DNA from: Paenibacillus sacheonensis
Lineage (GTDB): Bacteria; Bacillota; Bacilli; Paenibacillales; Paenibacillaceae
Reading direction: 5' to 3'
Assembly (NCBI RefSeq): GCF_009909195.1
Contig: NZ_JAAAMU010000005.1
Location: forward strand, 1 to 64,000
Length of the DNA stretch: 64,000 bases
The first letter of the stretch is position 1. Each line of letters opens with the position of its first letter. The notes beneath the pieces were generated by a model that worked only from the letters and a program-made list of their open reading frames with translations, was not told where the DNA came from and ran no database searches. The position numbers and the translations under genes are program-made. Positions 29,501 to 38,230 of the stretch are shown here, one piece after another.

Positions 29501-31318
29501 TTAATCCTCGTCGATCTTCAACACCGCCATGAACGCTTCCTGCGGCACCTCGACGCTACCGACCTGTTTCATACGCTTCTTGCCTTCCTTCTGCTTGTCA
29601 AGCAGCTTCCGCTTCCGGCTGATGTCGCCGCCGTAGCATTTGGCAAGAACGTTCTTGCGCATCGCTTTGACCGTTTCGCGCGCGATGACCTTATGCCCGA
29701 TGGAGGCCTGAATCGGAACCTCGAACATTTGGCGGGGAATCAATTCCTTGAGCTTCTCGCAAATGATCCGTCCGCGGTTGTAGGCGCGGTCGCGGTGAAC
29801 GATGACGGACAAGGCGTCGACCTGCTCGTTGTTGAGCATGATGTCCATCTTGACCAGCTTCGACTGACGGTATCCCGACACTTCGTAATCGAAGGAAGCG
29901 TAGCCCTTCGTGCTGGACTTCAATTGATCGAAGAAATCGTAGACGATCTCGGACAACGGCATGTCGTACGTGATCGTGACGCGGTTCGTATCCAAATATT
30001 CCATGTTCACGAACTCGCCGCGTTTGTTCTGGCAAAGCTCCATGATGGCGCCGACGTAGTCGTTCGGCACGATGATGGCCGCTTTAACGAACGGCTCTTC
30101 GACATACTCGATCTTACCGACTTCGGGATAGTTGGACGGATTGTCGATCTCGATTACTTCGCCGTTGGTCAGCGTCACGCGATAGATAACGCTTGGAGCC
30201 GTCGTAATGAGCGGAATGTTGAATTCCCGTTCGATCCGCTCCTGAATGATCTCCATATGCAGGAGGCCGAGGAATCCGCAGCGGTAGCCGAAGCCGAGCG
30301 CCGTCGAGGATTCCGCTTCGTAACGAAGCGAGGCATCGTTCAGCTCGAGCTTCTCCAGCGCATCGCGCAAATCGTTGTAATCCTGCGTTTCGATGGGATA
30401 CAGGCCGCAGAATACCATCGGGTTGATCTTGCGGTAGCCGGGAAGCGCCTCAAGCGCCGGCTTCTTCGCGTCCGTGATCGTATCCCCGACGCGGGTGTCC
30501 TTCACGTTCTTGATGCCGGCGACGACGAAGCCGACGTCACCGACAGCCAGCTCGCCGACGATGCCCATGCGGGGCATGAACGCGCCGACCTCTATAACCT
30601 CGAACTCGGCGCCGGTTGCCATGAACCGGATCTTTTTGCCGGCTTTGATGCTGCCGTCGATGACCCGCACGTACACGATGACCCCTTTGTACGGATCGTA
30701 GTGCGAGTCGAAGATAAGCGCTTTGAGCGGCTCGTCCGGATCGCCCGTTGGCGCCGGCACCTTCGTGACCACCTGCTCCAGAATTTCCTTGATGCCGATG
30801 CCGGCTTTGGCGGAGGCGTGCACGGCCTCGCTGGCGTCAAGCCCGATAACGTCCTCGATCTCCTGCTTCACGCGCTCCGGCTCCGCGCTCGGAAGATCGA
30901 TCTTGTTCAATACCGGAATAATCTCGAGATTGTTGTCCAGCGCCAAGTAAACGTTCGCAAGCGTCTGCGCCTCGATGCCCTGCGCCGCGTCGACGACGAG
31001 CAGCGCGCCTTCGCAAGCCGCCAGACTCCGCGAAACCTCGTACGTAAAGTCGACGTGTCCCGGCGTATCGATCAGATTCAAAATATATTCCTCGCCGTTG
31101 TCGGCTTTATAGCCCAGCCGAACGGCCTGCAGCTTTATGGTAATGCCGCGTTCGCGTTCCAAGTCCATTTGGTCAAGCACTTGCTCCTGCATTTCCCGGG
31201 ACGACAGCGCGCCGGTAAACTCAAGAATCCGGTCGGCCAGCGTCGATTTCCCATGATCGATATGGGCAATGATGGAGAAGTTTCTAATTCGCGTTTGTCT
31301 TTCACGTACGTCCGTCAT
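29501..31318 (-). CDS. lepA: Elongation factor 4 (LepA)
   Basis: Ribosome-associated translational GTPase, 605 residues, a normal length. G1 is [10 protein letters not shown] (residues 17-26), then [16 protein letters not shown] and NKIDLPSA. The LepA-specific C-terminal domain ends with [17 protein letters not shown]. It follows yqxA by 65 bases, in the order gpr-spoIIP-yqxA-lepA known from Bacillus. Confidence 0.97.
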   Translation of the reverse strand: MTDVRERQTRIRNFSIIAHIDHGKSTLADRILEFTGALSSREMQEQVLDQMDLERERGITIKLQAVRLGYKADNGEEYILNLIDTPGHVDFTYEVSRSLAACEGALLVVDAAQGIEAQTLANVYLALDNNLEIIPVLNKIDLPSAEPERVKQEIEDVIGLDASEAVHASAKAGIGIKEILEQVVTKVPAPTGDPDEPLKALIFDSHYDPYKGVIVYVRVIDGSIKAGKKIRFMATGAEFEVIEVGAFMPRMGIVGELAVGDVGFVVAGIKNVKDTRVGDTITDAKKPALEALPGYRKINPMVFCGLYPIETQDYNDLRDALEKLELNDASLRYEAESSTALGFGYRCGFLGLLHMEIIQERIEREFNIPLITTAPSVIYRVTLTNGEVIEIDNPSNYPEVGKIEYVEEPFVKAAIIVPNDYVGAIMELCQNKRGEFVNMEYLDTNRVTITYDMPLSEIVYDFFDQLKSSTKGYASFDYEVSGYRQSKLVKMDIMLNNEQVDALSVIVHRDRAYNRGRIICEKLKELIPRQMFEVPIQASIGHKVIARETVKAMRKNVLAKCYGGDISRKRKLLDKQKEGKKRMKQVGSVEVPQEAFMAVLKIDED

Positions 31319-31383
31319 GCTTAACCCCCAGAGGCACCTAATTACTAATCATCATTGTATTATACCAGTTTGGGCCAAGACCA

Positions 31384-31809
31384 TCAATCCGTGACCCGCT
31401 CAAAAAACGAGACGACGAGGCGGATTCCTTTCGAAGAGATCGATTGCAGCGCTCCCGCCGTGCCGTCCGCCACTTGATTAACGGTCGATTGGCTGCGCAT
31501 ATCGGGCAGTCCGGGCAGCCGTTTGGCCAGTTCCTCTTCCAGTTTGCGCTCATACTCGCGTCGGATCTCCTCTTCCGTGCGGCCATGCTGCGCATCCGAG
31601 ACCGTCAGCTGCTGCACGGGCGCGACTTCGTTCTCCGGCAGCCGCTCGGCGGCCGGCTGCGTCGCGATTGCCGCGCCGCCATTGCCCCCTGCTCCGTCTA
31701 CCGGTCCATAGATACGTTCGATGCCGCTTGTGGCGATATCGATGCCGAACAAGACAATAAGCGCGACCGTTCCGCCGACGAATGCATTTTTCCATGTCTG
31801 ACGCCGCAT
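31384..31809 (-). CDS. yqxA: YqxA-like protein (DUF3679 family)
   Basis: 141 residues. One N-terminal membrane segment (ALIVLFGIDIATSG) is preceded by RRQTWKN. A Gly/Ala linker and a charged helical region (EEEIRREYERKLEEELAKR) follow. The function of YqxA is unknown. Assignment rests mainly on its place between spoIIP and lepA, as in Bacillus, and on the single membrane anchor. It begins 33 bases after the spoIIP stop. Confidence 0.72.
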   Translation of the reverse strand: MRRQTWKNAFVGGTVALIVLFGIDIATSGIERIYGPVDGAGGNGGAAIATQPAAERLPENEVAPVQQLTVSDAQHGRTEEEIRREYERKLEEELAKRLPGLPDMRSQSTVNQVADGTAGALQSISSKGIRLVVSFFERVTD

Positions 31810-31842
31810 ATCCGTTTCCCCCTTTTCACGATTGAAACCGCC

Positions 31843-33171
31843 CTACTTCTTCGTTTGGTTGAGTGGCGCCGTTACTTTCTCGTCTTTCCAGTAAATGTCC
31901 GAGACGACCTTCGCGAGCGCATCGATCGTCCGATACGATTCCGCCAGCGTGCTCTCGACGCCGCCGACTTCGATCAGCACGCTGTCGGGCGCAAGCGATT
32001 GATTATACTCCCCGTTCCCGCTGGCCGTCGTTTTGGCCCAAATCCCCCTGGAAAGCCCCGGGTATTTCTTCTCGAGCGCGTCGTGGATCTGGCTGGCGAA
32101 CGCTTCGTTCTCCTCCCAGTTGGGATTCGCATGGCCGATAATCAGGAAAATTTGCGCGTATTCCTGTCCGTCGATCGTCACGGTCGTTTCTTTGTGCCCC
32201 TGCGAGTCCCGGTGGATATCGAAGAAGAATTTCAAATCCTTGTTGGCCTTTAGCGCCGAGAGCACCGTTTGTTTCGAATATTTATAGGATAGGTTCCAGT
32301 TATAGTTTTTAATCGCGGTCGGGTAATCCGTCGAAGAGTGCGCCGCCCCGATGCCGAGCTTCTCCAACTGATCCGCCAGGCGCTTGCCGACCAGCGTAAT
32401 GTTCTTGGTGGAGGATTCCGGCGTTTTCTTGTTGCTGATCTCCGGAAACCACGACTCCCTTGCGTGAGAATGGTAGATGAACACGACGTTCCGTCCGTTC
32501 GTCGTCGGCTTGGCCGGGTTGGAAGGGACAGGTTTATCCGGATCCGCGCTTCCCGTATCGCCATTCGTGCCTGTATTTCCCGAATTCCCCGTGTCGCCTT
32601 GGCCGTCATCGGGCGCATCTGTATCATCGCCCTCGCCAACCGTGCCCGTATCGCCGGGATCGTGATCAGGCCGGTCGGCATCCGACAGACCGTCAGGGCC
32701 ATCCGCGCCATCTCCGCTGCCCGGTATGGATTCGTGATCCTCGGGCTGGACCGCGGCATCCGTTCCCGTCCCGCCCTGCAGCAGCGTCGTCTTATCTCCT
32801 TCCAGTCCGGGGTACTGACTGGCGAGCAGGCTCTTGGGATCGTCGGGATTGATATCCGTCAACAGACGAACGAGAAAACTGCCGATCTGATGGCCGGATA
32901 TGGAAGGCTTGACGTCCGCCTTGGCCGTTCCGGGAAGTTCCATGGCGAGCATGTCCGAGAACAAGCCGTTGGATACCGAGGCGGCAAAGCCTTTCATGGA
33001 CGACACGGGCGAAGTCGAAGCTCGCTGCTGCACGATCATGCCGATTCCGACGACGAGGACAAGGACCATCGATCCTAATGACAGCAGGGCAAAGGTGCGG
33101 CCGGCGACGAGCAGCTGCCTGAGCCTCAGGCTGCTTTTGCCGATGTTGAGCGTCATTATGACTCGTTTCAT
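31843..33171 (-). CDS. spoIIP: Stage II sporulation protein P (SpoIIP)
   Basis: Zinc amidase/endopeptidase that, with SpoIID and SpoIIM, digests peptidoglycan during engulfment of the forespore. 442 residues: a membrane anchor at about residues 25-48, an extracytoplasmic region, then a C-terminal catalytic domain with FIYHSHARESW, FFFDIHRDS and VLIEVGGVES (metal and catalytic residues). Between them lies a very acidic Gly/Asp/Thr/Asn-rich linker of about 100 residues (about 155-250). GGGAGG lies 10 bases ahead of ATG 33171; the longer frame to 33339 has no family similarity. It follows gpr after a terminator, so it has a separate promoter, presumably SigE-type by family knowledge. Confidence 0.94.
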   Translation of the reverse strand: MKRVIMTLNIGKSSLRLRQLLVAGRTFALLSLGSMVLVLVVGIGMIVQQRASTSPVSSMKGFAASVSNGLFSDMLAMELPGTAKADVKPSISGHQIGSFLVRLLTDINPDDPKSLLASQYPGLEGDKTTLLQGGTGTDAAVQPEDHESIPGSGDGADGPDGLSDADRPDHDPGDTGTVGEGDDTDAPDDGQGDTGNSGNTGTNGDTGSADPDKPVPSNPAKPTTNGRNVVFIYHSHARESWFPEISNKKTPESSTKNITLVGKRLADQLEKLGIGAAHSSTDYPTAIKNYNWNLSYKYSKQTVLSALKANKDLKFFFDIHRDSQGHKETTVTIDGQEYAQIFLIIGHANPNWEENEAFASQIHDALEKKYPGLSRGIWAKTTASGNGEYNQSLAPDSVLIEVGGVESTLAESYRTIDALAKVVSDIYWKDEKVTAPLNQTKK

Positions 33172-33409
33172 AAGCGGTGTTCCTCCCGGTTCCCATTCAT
33201 GATGGATTTGTTCGCCTGAGCCAGGCCTGATTCCATCATATGAAGACGAGTCGTTTGCTAGAACCGAAAGTTTAGTAGACGCTAGAGCATCTGCTAGCTT
33301 GCTAGATTCATAGGCACGCCCATGACCGACGGGCACCATTCATAGCGAAAGAGAGGTTTAAGGGAGTTACCGGCCAAGCACCCCGGCGGTGCGTTTGATC
33401 AAACATGCC

Positions 33410-33446
33410 AAAAAAAGCCCCGCGGGCCTTGGAGGCCGAGGGGCTT
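33410..33446 (-). terminator. Rho-independent terminator after gpr
   Basis: On the minus strand AAGCCCC..GGCC pairs with GGCC..GGGGCTT and is followed by seven T, 22 bases after the gpr stop. Confidence 0.85.
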
Positions 33447-33467
33447 GCGGGGCGGCGGAAACGACCG

Positions 33468-34472
33468 TCAGTGCGTATAGGCGGCTACATTGCTCTTGTC
33501 GACGGCTTCGTGAAGCGCCGCGTTCAATCCGCTTGCCACGATATTGGCGATATCCTCGATAAACTGATCGATCTCCTTCGGCGTCACGAGCAGGTCATGG
33601 CCCAACGGTCCCAGCGCTTCGCGGACGAGCTGCAGACGCTCGTTCTCGTCGATGGCGTCCAGGAGGCCCATGAATCCCTCCTTGTCGCCTGCATGCTTCT
33701 TCAGATGCTCGCGAAGCAGATCGATGCTGTTGCTTACGATCGTAGAAGCGTACAGCACGGTAGGGACGCCGATCGCAATGACGGGAACGCCCAGGATCTC
33801 TTTCGTCAAGCCGCGCCGCTTGTTGCCGATTCCGGAGCCGGGATGAATGCCGGTGTCGGCGATCTGTATCGTCGTATTGACCCGCTCCAGCGCTTTGGAA
33901 GCGAGCGCGTCGATGGCGATGATGACGTCCGGTCTCGCCCGGTCGACGATGCCCTGCACGATGTCGCTTGACTCGATGCCGGTAATGCCAAGCACGCCCG
34001 GGGCGATCGCGCTCACGTTCCGGTATCCCGGCGCGACTTCATTCGGCATCAGCTCGAAGAAATGGCGCGTGACGAGCGCATTCTCCACCACGATCGGACC
34101 GAGTGCATCCGGCGTTACGTTCCAGTTCCCCAGCCCGACGATGAGAATGTTCGCGTTCTTCCCGATGCCGATCCGTTCCAGGAAGGCGGCAAACTCCTGC
34201 GCCAGCTTCGTCGCGACGCGGTCTTGCAGACCGGTATCCTGCTTGCGCAGCTCGGGCACCTCGAACGTCACGTAGTGGCCGATCATTTTCCCCATGATCC
34301 GGGAGCCTTCTTCCGTCGTCACGTCGAGGCGCGTAATCTTGATGCCGTCTTCATCCGTCACGTCCGACAATACGCCGGGTATAGGTCCGCTTCCATTGGA
34401 CTCCGCTAACTCTTTCGCTTCCAGCGCCAAATCGATACCAACGTTAAACCGCTGCAGATCCAGGTCACTCAT
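33468..34472 (-). CDS. gpr: Germination protease GPR
   Basis: Protease that degrades small acid-soluble spore proteins at germination; made as a zymogen in the forespore. 334 residues. The N-terminal propeptide has NVGIDLALEAKE, which resembles the SASP cleavage motif and the known autoprocessing site. The family core follows: VVGLGN-type IVGLGNWNVTPDALGP, AIDALASKALERVN and TGIHPGSGIGNKR. It is divergent from rpsT and shares the 192-base gap with it. Confidence 0.95.
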   Translation of the reverse strand: MSDLDLQRFNVGIDLALEAKELAESNGSGPIPGVLSDVTDEDGIKITRLDVTTEEGSRIMGKMIGHYVTFEVPELRKQDTGLQDRVATKLAQEFAAFLERIGIGKNANILIVGLGNWNVTPDALGPIVVENALVTRHFFELMPNEVAPGYRNVSAIAPGVLGITGIESSDIVQGIVDRARPDVIIAIDALASKALERVNTTIQIADTGIHPGSGIGNKRRGLTKEILGVPVIAIGVPTVLYASTIVSNSIDLLREHLKKHAGDKEGFMGLLDAIDENERLQLVREALGPLGHDLLVTPKEIDQFIEDIANIVASGLNAALHEAVDKSNVAAYTH

Positions 34473-34580
34473 ATAATAAGGGCGCTCCTTCCATCGTCGA
34501 ATGGCATTAGTTTGTCGAAGCGCGTCTTGAATTATGCGGTAAGCGGCGAGGTTCGAGCGGATTTGAATCCGTAAGCGCTA

Positions 34581-34609
34581 TTGCTTTTTGTCCTTGCCCA
34601 TGATACACT
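34581..34609 (+). promoter_or_regulatory. Putative SigA promoter of rpsT
   Basis: TTGCTT, a 17-base spacer and TACACT, about 55 bases upstream of the rpsT start. Each hexamer matches four consensus bases. Confidence 0.45.
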
Positions 34610-34631
34610 GTGTCAAGTTGTGTTTGTTACA

Positions 34632-34648
34632 AAGGGTTTTCCCTTTTT
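34632..34648 (+). promoter_or_regulatory. Short U-rich hairpin in the rpsT leader
   Basis: AAAGGG TTTT CCCTTTTT directly ahead of the AGGAGGTGA Shine-Dalgarno. A small hairpin with a T-tract here could attenuate transcription or tune translation; no mechanism can be assigned from sequence alone. Confidence 0.35.
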
Positions 34649-34664
34649 ACAGGAGGTGAATGCA

Positions 34665-34937
34665 ATGCCGAACATTAAATCCGCCGTCAAACGCGTGAAG
34701 ACGATCGAGAAACGCCGCGCTTTGAACGCTTCTCAAAAATCCGCGCTTCGCACGGCCGTTAAAGCCGCTGACCAAGCTGTAGTTGCTACTGATGTCGAAG
34801 CCGCGAAAGCTGCTCTGATCACTGCTACTAAAAAGCTGGACAAAGCTGCAACTAAAGGCCTGATCCATAAAAATGCTGCAGCCCGCAAAAAGTCGCGCTT
34901 GGCTAAAAAGCTGAACGCACTCAGCGCTCAAGCCTAA
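34665..34937 (+). CDS. rpsT: 30S ribosomal protein S20
   Basis: 90 residues, basic and almost wholly helical: [18 protein letters not shown], a central Ala-rich helix, and the conserved end [29 protein letters not shown] lies six bases ahead of ATG 34665; the longer frame starts before the likely transcription start. Located between holA and gpr, as in Bacillus, but on the opposite strand to gpr. Confidence 0.97.
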   Translation: MPNIKSAVKRVKTIEKRRALNASQKSALRTAVKAADQAVVATDVEAAKAALITATKKLDKAATKGLIHKNAAARKKSRLAKKLNALSAQA

Positions 34938-34954
34938 ACCAAACCAACGAAGGT

Positions 34955-34992
34955 CCTGCTCTTTCGCTCCGGCGATCGAGCAGGGCTTTTTT
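34955..34992 (+). terminator. Rho-independent terminator after rpsT
   Basis: CCTGCTC and GAGCAGG form a stem over a 16-base loop, followed by GCTTTTTTA. Confidence 0.85.
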
Positions 34993-35018
34993 ATTGTCCG
35001 CCTTCCCGGCATGCAGCG

Positions 35019-35855
35019 CTATCCCTCATCCCGCATGCCCAAAAAACGCCGCAAACGCTCCGCCGTTGCCGGCGAAGCCGCGAAAGTCATGAGCTTCAGT
35101 TCGGGATTGGCCGGCACCTGCAGCGTCACGTGCTCGAACTCCATTTCTCCGATTCGCGGTTCGTAGCTGCGTTTGCGATGGTCCATGACGGCCTTCACGT
35201 CATGAAGCGGCCAATATTCGCGGAAAAACGGACTGGTTCCCATAAATTCCTCGATAAGCCGTTTAAACCCTTCATCCGCTGGATAGTACGCATAGTCCGC
35301 GCGGAAACGCGCAATCAAAACCTGCATCTTCGCTTCCCAATCTTTGATGTCCTCGCTGATCACGTCGCCCGACAATAAATGCCGCATCCAATTGAGTCCC
35401 GGCTGCGGGCAATCCGCGAACGACGGCAAGCGGAAGACCACTTCGGCTGCCTTATTCCATATCAGCAAATCCCAGCATCTCCCGATCGCGAATGCCGGAT
35501 TCGGGTCAAGCGACATGATTATGCGCTTCAACCCCGTATTTATAAGCTCTTCTTCTCGCTTCTCGTAATGGACGGGTTTTGCAAGAAGGTGCAGATGGCG
35601 GCGTTCGTCTGCGTTCAATCGCAGCGCCGCGGCCAAGCTTTCCAGCACCTCTTCGGACGGATGGACGTCCCTGTCTTGCTCCAAGGCGGTATACCACGAT
35701 GATCCGATGTGGGCGAGCTGCGCCACTTCCTCTCTTCGCAGCCCCGGTGTCCGCCGCCGTCCATGCGAGATCAGCCCCACCTCTTCCGGCGTAAGACGCT
35801 CGCGGCGCGAACGCAGAAATTCGCCCAACGACATCGCAGAGAAAACGCGTTCCAA
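35019..35855 (-). CDS. XRE-family transcriptional regulator with MmyB-like ligand domain
   Basis: 278 residues. The helix-turn-helix near the N-terminus (residues 35-75) has RTPGLRREEVAQLAHIGSSW and YTALEQDRDVHPSEEVL, the pattern of MmyB-like regulators. The C-terminal part is a predicted ligand-binding domain (WNKAAEVVF, DWEAKMQVLIARFRADYA). TTG start at 35855 with GGAGGG seven bases ahead; the ATG seven codons later lacks its own site. It is divergent from the epimerase gene across 116 bases and is the likely regulator of that gene. Confidence 0.85.
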   Translation of the reverse strand: MERVFSAMSLGEFLRSRRERLTPEEVGLISHGRRRTPGLRREEVAQLAHIGSSWYTALEQDRDVHPSEEVLESLAAALRLNADERRHLHLLAKPVHYEKREEELINTGLKRIIMSLDPNPAFAIGRCWDLLIWNKAAEVVFRLPSFADCPQPGLNWMRHLLSGDVISEDIKDWEAKMQVLIARFRADYAYYPADEGFKRLIEEFMGTSPFFREYWPLHDVKAVMDHRKRSYEPRIGEMEFEHVTLQVPANPELKLMTFAASPATAERLRRFLGMRDEG

Positions 35856-35971
35856 ATCAGTCCCTCCTTATCCTGACACTTTCAATCCTACGATAACCGC
35901 AGGAAGGCAGCTTCCTGCTCGTTCCATTATAGTGTCTCTAGAACGTCGATACCATCGAGGAGGCAATAATC

Positions 35972-36814
35972 ATGAACGTATTCATCACAGGCGCAACGGG
36001 GAAAGTGGGAAGCCGGTTCGTTCCGCGCATGCTGCAGCGCGGTCATCGCGTGACGCTGCTGGTCAGGGATGCCGCAAAGGCGGATCAGCTGCGCCAGCAG
36101 GGAGCGGAGCTTACGGAGGGCGATCTCCTGCAGCCGGATCTATATGCCTCCGCGCTCCGCGGCAGCGACGCGGTGATACATCTAGCGGCGCAGTTCCGCG
36201 GCGTCGACGAGAACACCACGCGCAGCTCGAACGTCGACGGAACCGCCGCTTTAGCCCGCGCCGCGCTGCAGGCCGGCGTTCCCAGATTCGTTTTCGCGAG
36301 CACGAACAACGTTTACGGCTCGTCGAATCGTTCGAGACCGAACCGCGAAGACGACGCATTGAACCCGGCCTTCGCGTATCCCCGATCCAAAGCGGAAGCC
36401 GAGACCGCGTTGTTAACGTTGCACCGCGAAAGCGGATTGGGCTTGCGCATCGTCCGGCTTCCGTTCGTGTATGGCGAACGCGATCCGCATATCGCGGAAT
36501 TCTTGCCGTTCCTGCGCAATTGGCATCCGGCGAAGCGATTCCACATGGCCCATCACGCGGATGTTGGTCAGGCGCTGATGCTCGCGGCCTCAACGCCGGG
36601 CATCGATGGCCGAATCTATAATGTCGGCGACGACGCGCCGGTCTCCGTCGCCGAGCTGCTGCAGCTTCATCGCAGCTTCAGCGCGCCAGAAGCGCTGCAG
36701 CAAGAATTCAATGCCTGGGACATGGTCGTGGATACGACGCGCATCAGAGACGAACTGCACTATCGGCCGATCTATCCGTCGTTCTATACGGCAAGAGATG
36801 CGGGCGCGCTGTAG
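35972..36814 (+). CDS. NAD(P)-dependent epimerase/dehydratase (extended SDR)
   Basis: 280-residue short-chain dehydrogenase/reductase. The N-terminal dinucleotide motif is MNVFITGATGKVGSRF. VIHLAAQF, FASTNNVYGSS and the catalytic-type YPRSK (YxxxK) follow. The C-terminal part holds YNVGDDAPVSVAEL. GAGGAGG lies nine bases ahead of the ATG. The substrate is unknown; such genes next to MmyB-like regulators usually act on small molecules or sugars, which is inference. Confidence 0.82.
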   Translation: MNVFITGATGKVGSRFVPRMLQRGHRVTLLVRDAAKADQLRQQGAELTEGDLLQPDLYASALRGSDAVIHLAAQFRGVDENTTRSSNVDGTAALARAALQAGVPRFVFASTNNVYGSSNRSRPNREDDALNPAFAYPRSKAEAETALLTLHRESGLGLRIVRLPFVYGERDPHIAEFLPFLRNWHPAKRFHMAHHADVGQALMLAASTPGIDGRIYNVGDDAPVSVAELLQLHRSFSAPEALQQEFNAWDMVVDTTRIRDELHYRPIYPSFYTARDAGAL

Positions 36815-36839
36815 GTTTTATTTCCGCATACAACGACGA

Positions 36840-36871
36840 CAGCAGCCTTGGACTTATGTCCTTGGCTGCTG
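36840..36871 (+). terminator. Terminator-like hairpin after the epimerase
   Basis: CAGCAGCC and GGCTGCTG form a perfect 8-bp stem with further partial pairing inside. The T-run is weak (CCGCTTTG). Confidence 0.45.
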
Positions 36872-36957
36872 CCGCTTTGTCGCGTCATCCCAGCCGCTAA
36901 ATGAGGGGAATGCACACTTCAACTTATAAATCAGGCATCTCTAACCTTCGCTCAGAC

Positions 36958-37980
36958 TCAAGCTGCGAGCGATAGCAGAAACAGCTCCAAGCCCAGCGTC
37001 TTGTCGATGCGGCCGGTCTTCATGCCGTAATCAAGATCCGCCAGTTTGCTCAGATGACGGCCCAGCGTTTGGGCCGTGAAGCGCTTCGCCTTCTCGGCCG
37101 CCAGCTTGACCGCGTAAGGATGCAGACCGATTTGTCCGGCCATCTGCTGCTGGGAGTAGTTGTGCTGCTCCAGCTCCTTCACCTGCAGCATGATCCGGAA
37201 CTGCCTGGCGATGAGCGCGGCGATCTTGATCGGCTCTTCCCGGCGCAGCAGCAGCTCGGCATACAACTTGAGCGCCTTCTCCACGTTAAGCGAAGCCATG
37301 GCATCGATCAGCGCGAAGACGTCTTCCTCCACCGTCGAGGCGATCAGCGTCTCGACATCCTCGCTCGTGATCCTCCCGCCGCTGCCGGCGTGCAGACACA
37401 GCTTATCCACTTCATGCGCAAGCTGCTGCATGTTCGTTCCCGTACGGACCAGCAGGAGCTGCGCTGCCTCTCGCCCCATGGACCGTCCCTGCTCTTCCGC
37501 CCGCTTCACGGTCCACTGCAGCAAATCCTGCTCCTGCAGTTCCTGGAACGCAATCAGCGCATCCTGCTCCTTCAGCAGCTTGACGACCTTGCGCCGCTCG
37601 TCGAGCTTCTCCGCCATGACTTGAAAGACGACCACGCTGCTCTCGCAGGGCTGTTTCACGTAGGCGATGAGCGTATCCGTGCTGTGCTGAAGCTTGCTCT
37701 CCTTGCCCGCTGCGGCCGCAAGCACGGATGCATCCCGAACGAGCACCAGCTTGCGCGAGGCAAAGAACGGCATCGTGTCGGCTTCCGCCACCGCTTCCTC
37801 GATCGGCGTCTCCGACGTATCGTACTTCACGATGCCGAGCTCCCGCTCGCCCTCCGGGAGGAGCTTGTCCGTCAGGGCTTCGACGAACTGCCTCATGCGA
37901 TAACGGTCTTTGCCATATAACACATAAACGGGCCTGAACTGCCCGGCTTTCCATTCCTTCGCGGCATCTTTCAGTTCCAC
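36958..37980 (-). CDS. holA: DNA polymerase III subunit delta (HolA)
   Basis: Clamp-loader subunit that opens the beta sliding clamp; 340 residues. Features are PVYVLYGKDRYRMRQFVEAL near the N-terminus, MPFFASRKLVLVRDAS, and a C-terminal helical collar with ARQFRIMLQVKEL and a GLELFLLSLA end. The start is GTG 37980, with GGGGGAA seven bases ahead, after which the protein reads like relatives; the frame is open much further upstream. It lies between comE and rpsT in the expected order, although several accessory genes separate it from comEC. Confidence 0.93.
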   Translation of the reverse strand: MELKDAAKEWKAGQFRPVYVLYGKDRYRMRQFVEALTDKLLPEGERELGIVKYDTSETPIEEAVAEADTMPFFASRKLVLVRDASVLAAAAGKESKLQHSTDTLIAYVKQPCESSVVVFQVMAEKLDERRKVVKLLKEQDALIAFQELQEQDLLQWTVKRAEEQGRSMGREAAQLLLVRTGTNMQQLAHEVDKLCLHAGSGGRITSEDVETLIASTVEEDVFALIDAMASLNVEKALKLYAELLLRREEPIKIAALIARQFRIMLQVKELEQHNYSQQQMAGQIGLHPYAVKLAAEKAKRFTAQTLGRHLSKLADLDYGMKTGRIDKTLGLELFLLSLAA

Positions 37981-38230
37981 CCGCTCTTCCCCCTTACGCG
38001 CATTGTCTCTAAACGATAGCGCCATTCCGCTCAAAACGCAACAAAGGGATGCGGCGTCCCGCGCCGTATCCCTTCGTCCCCGAACATCTATATAAACATT
38101 CGCGAGCGATCGGCCCATGGTACCGGCTGCGAATGGTCATACGACGTCAAGGCTTTCTTGATCGTCCCATGACTTTCTTCTTCCCTACACCATACGCGAA
38201 TATCCCGTCTTGTGTGCATGGGCAAAAGCA

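Noticed and set aside
29693-31324. 543-codon open frame opposite lepA
   Set aside because: Antisense shadow of a well-supported gene.
35707-36621. 304-codon + strand frame overlapping the epimerase
   Set aside because: Different frame from the epimerase, Arg-rich and motif-free; the epimerase frame has the Rossmann and YxxxK motifs.
37981-38230. A gene or RNA in the 250-base gap between holA and the anti-sigma gene
   Set aside because: I saw no ribosome binding site with a supported frame, no tRNA-like fold and no clear terminator; it is left without annotation.
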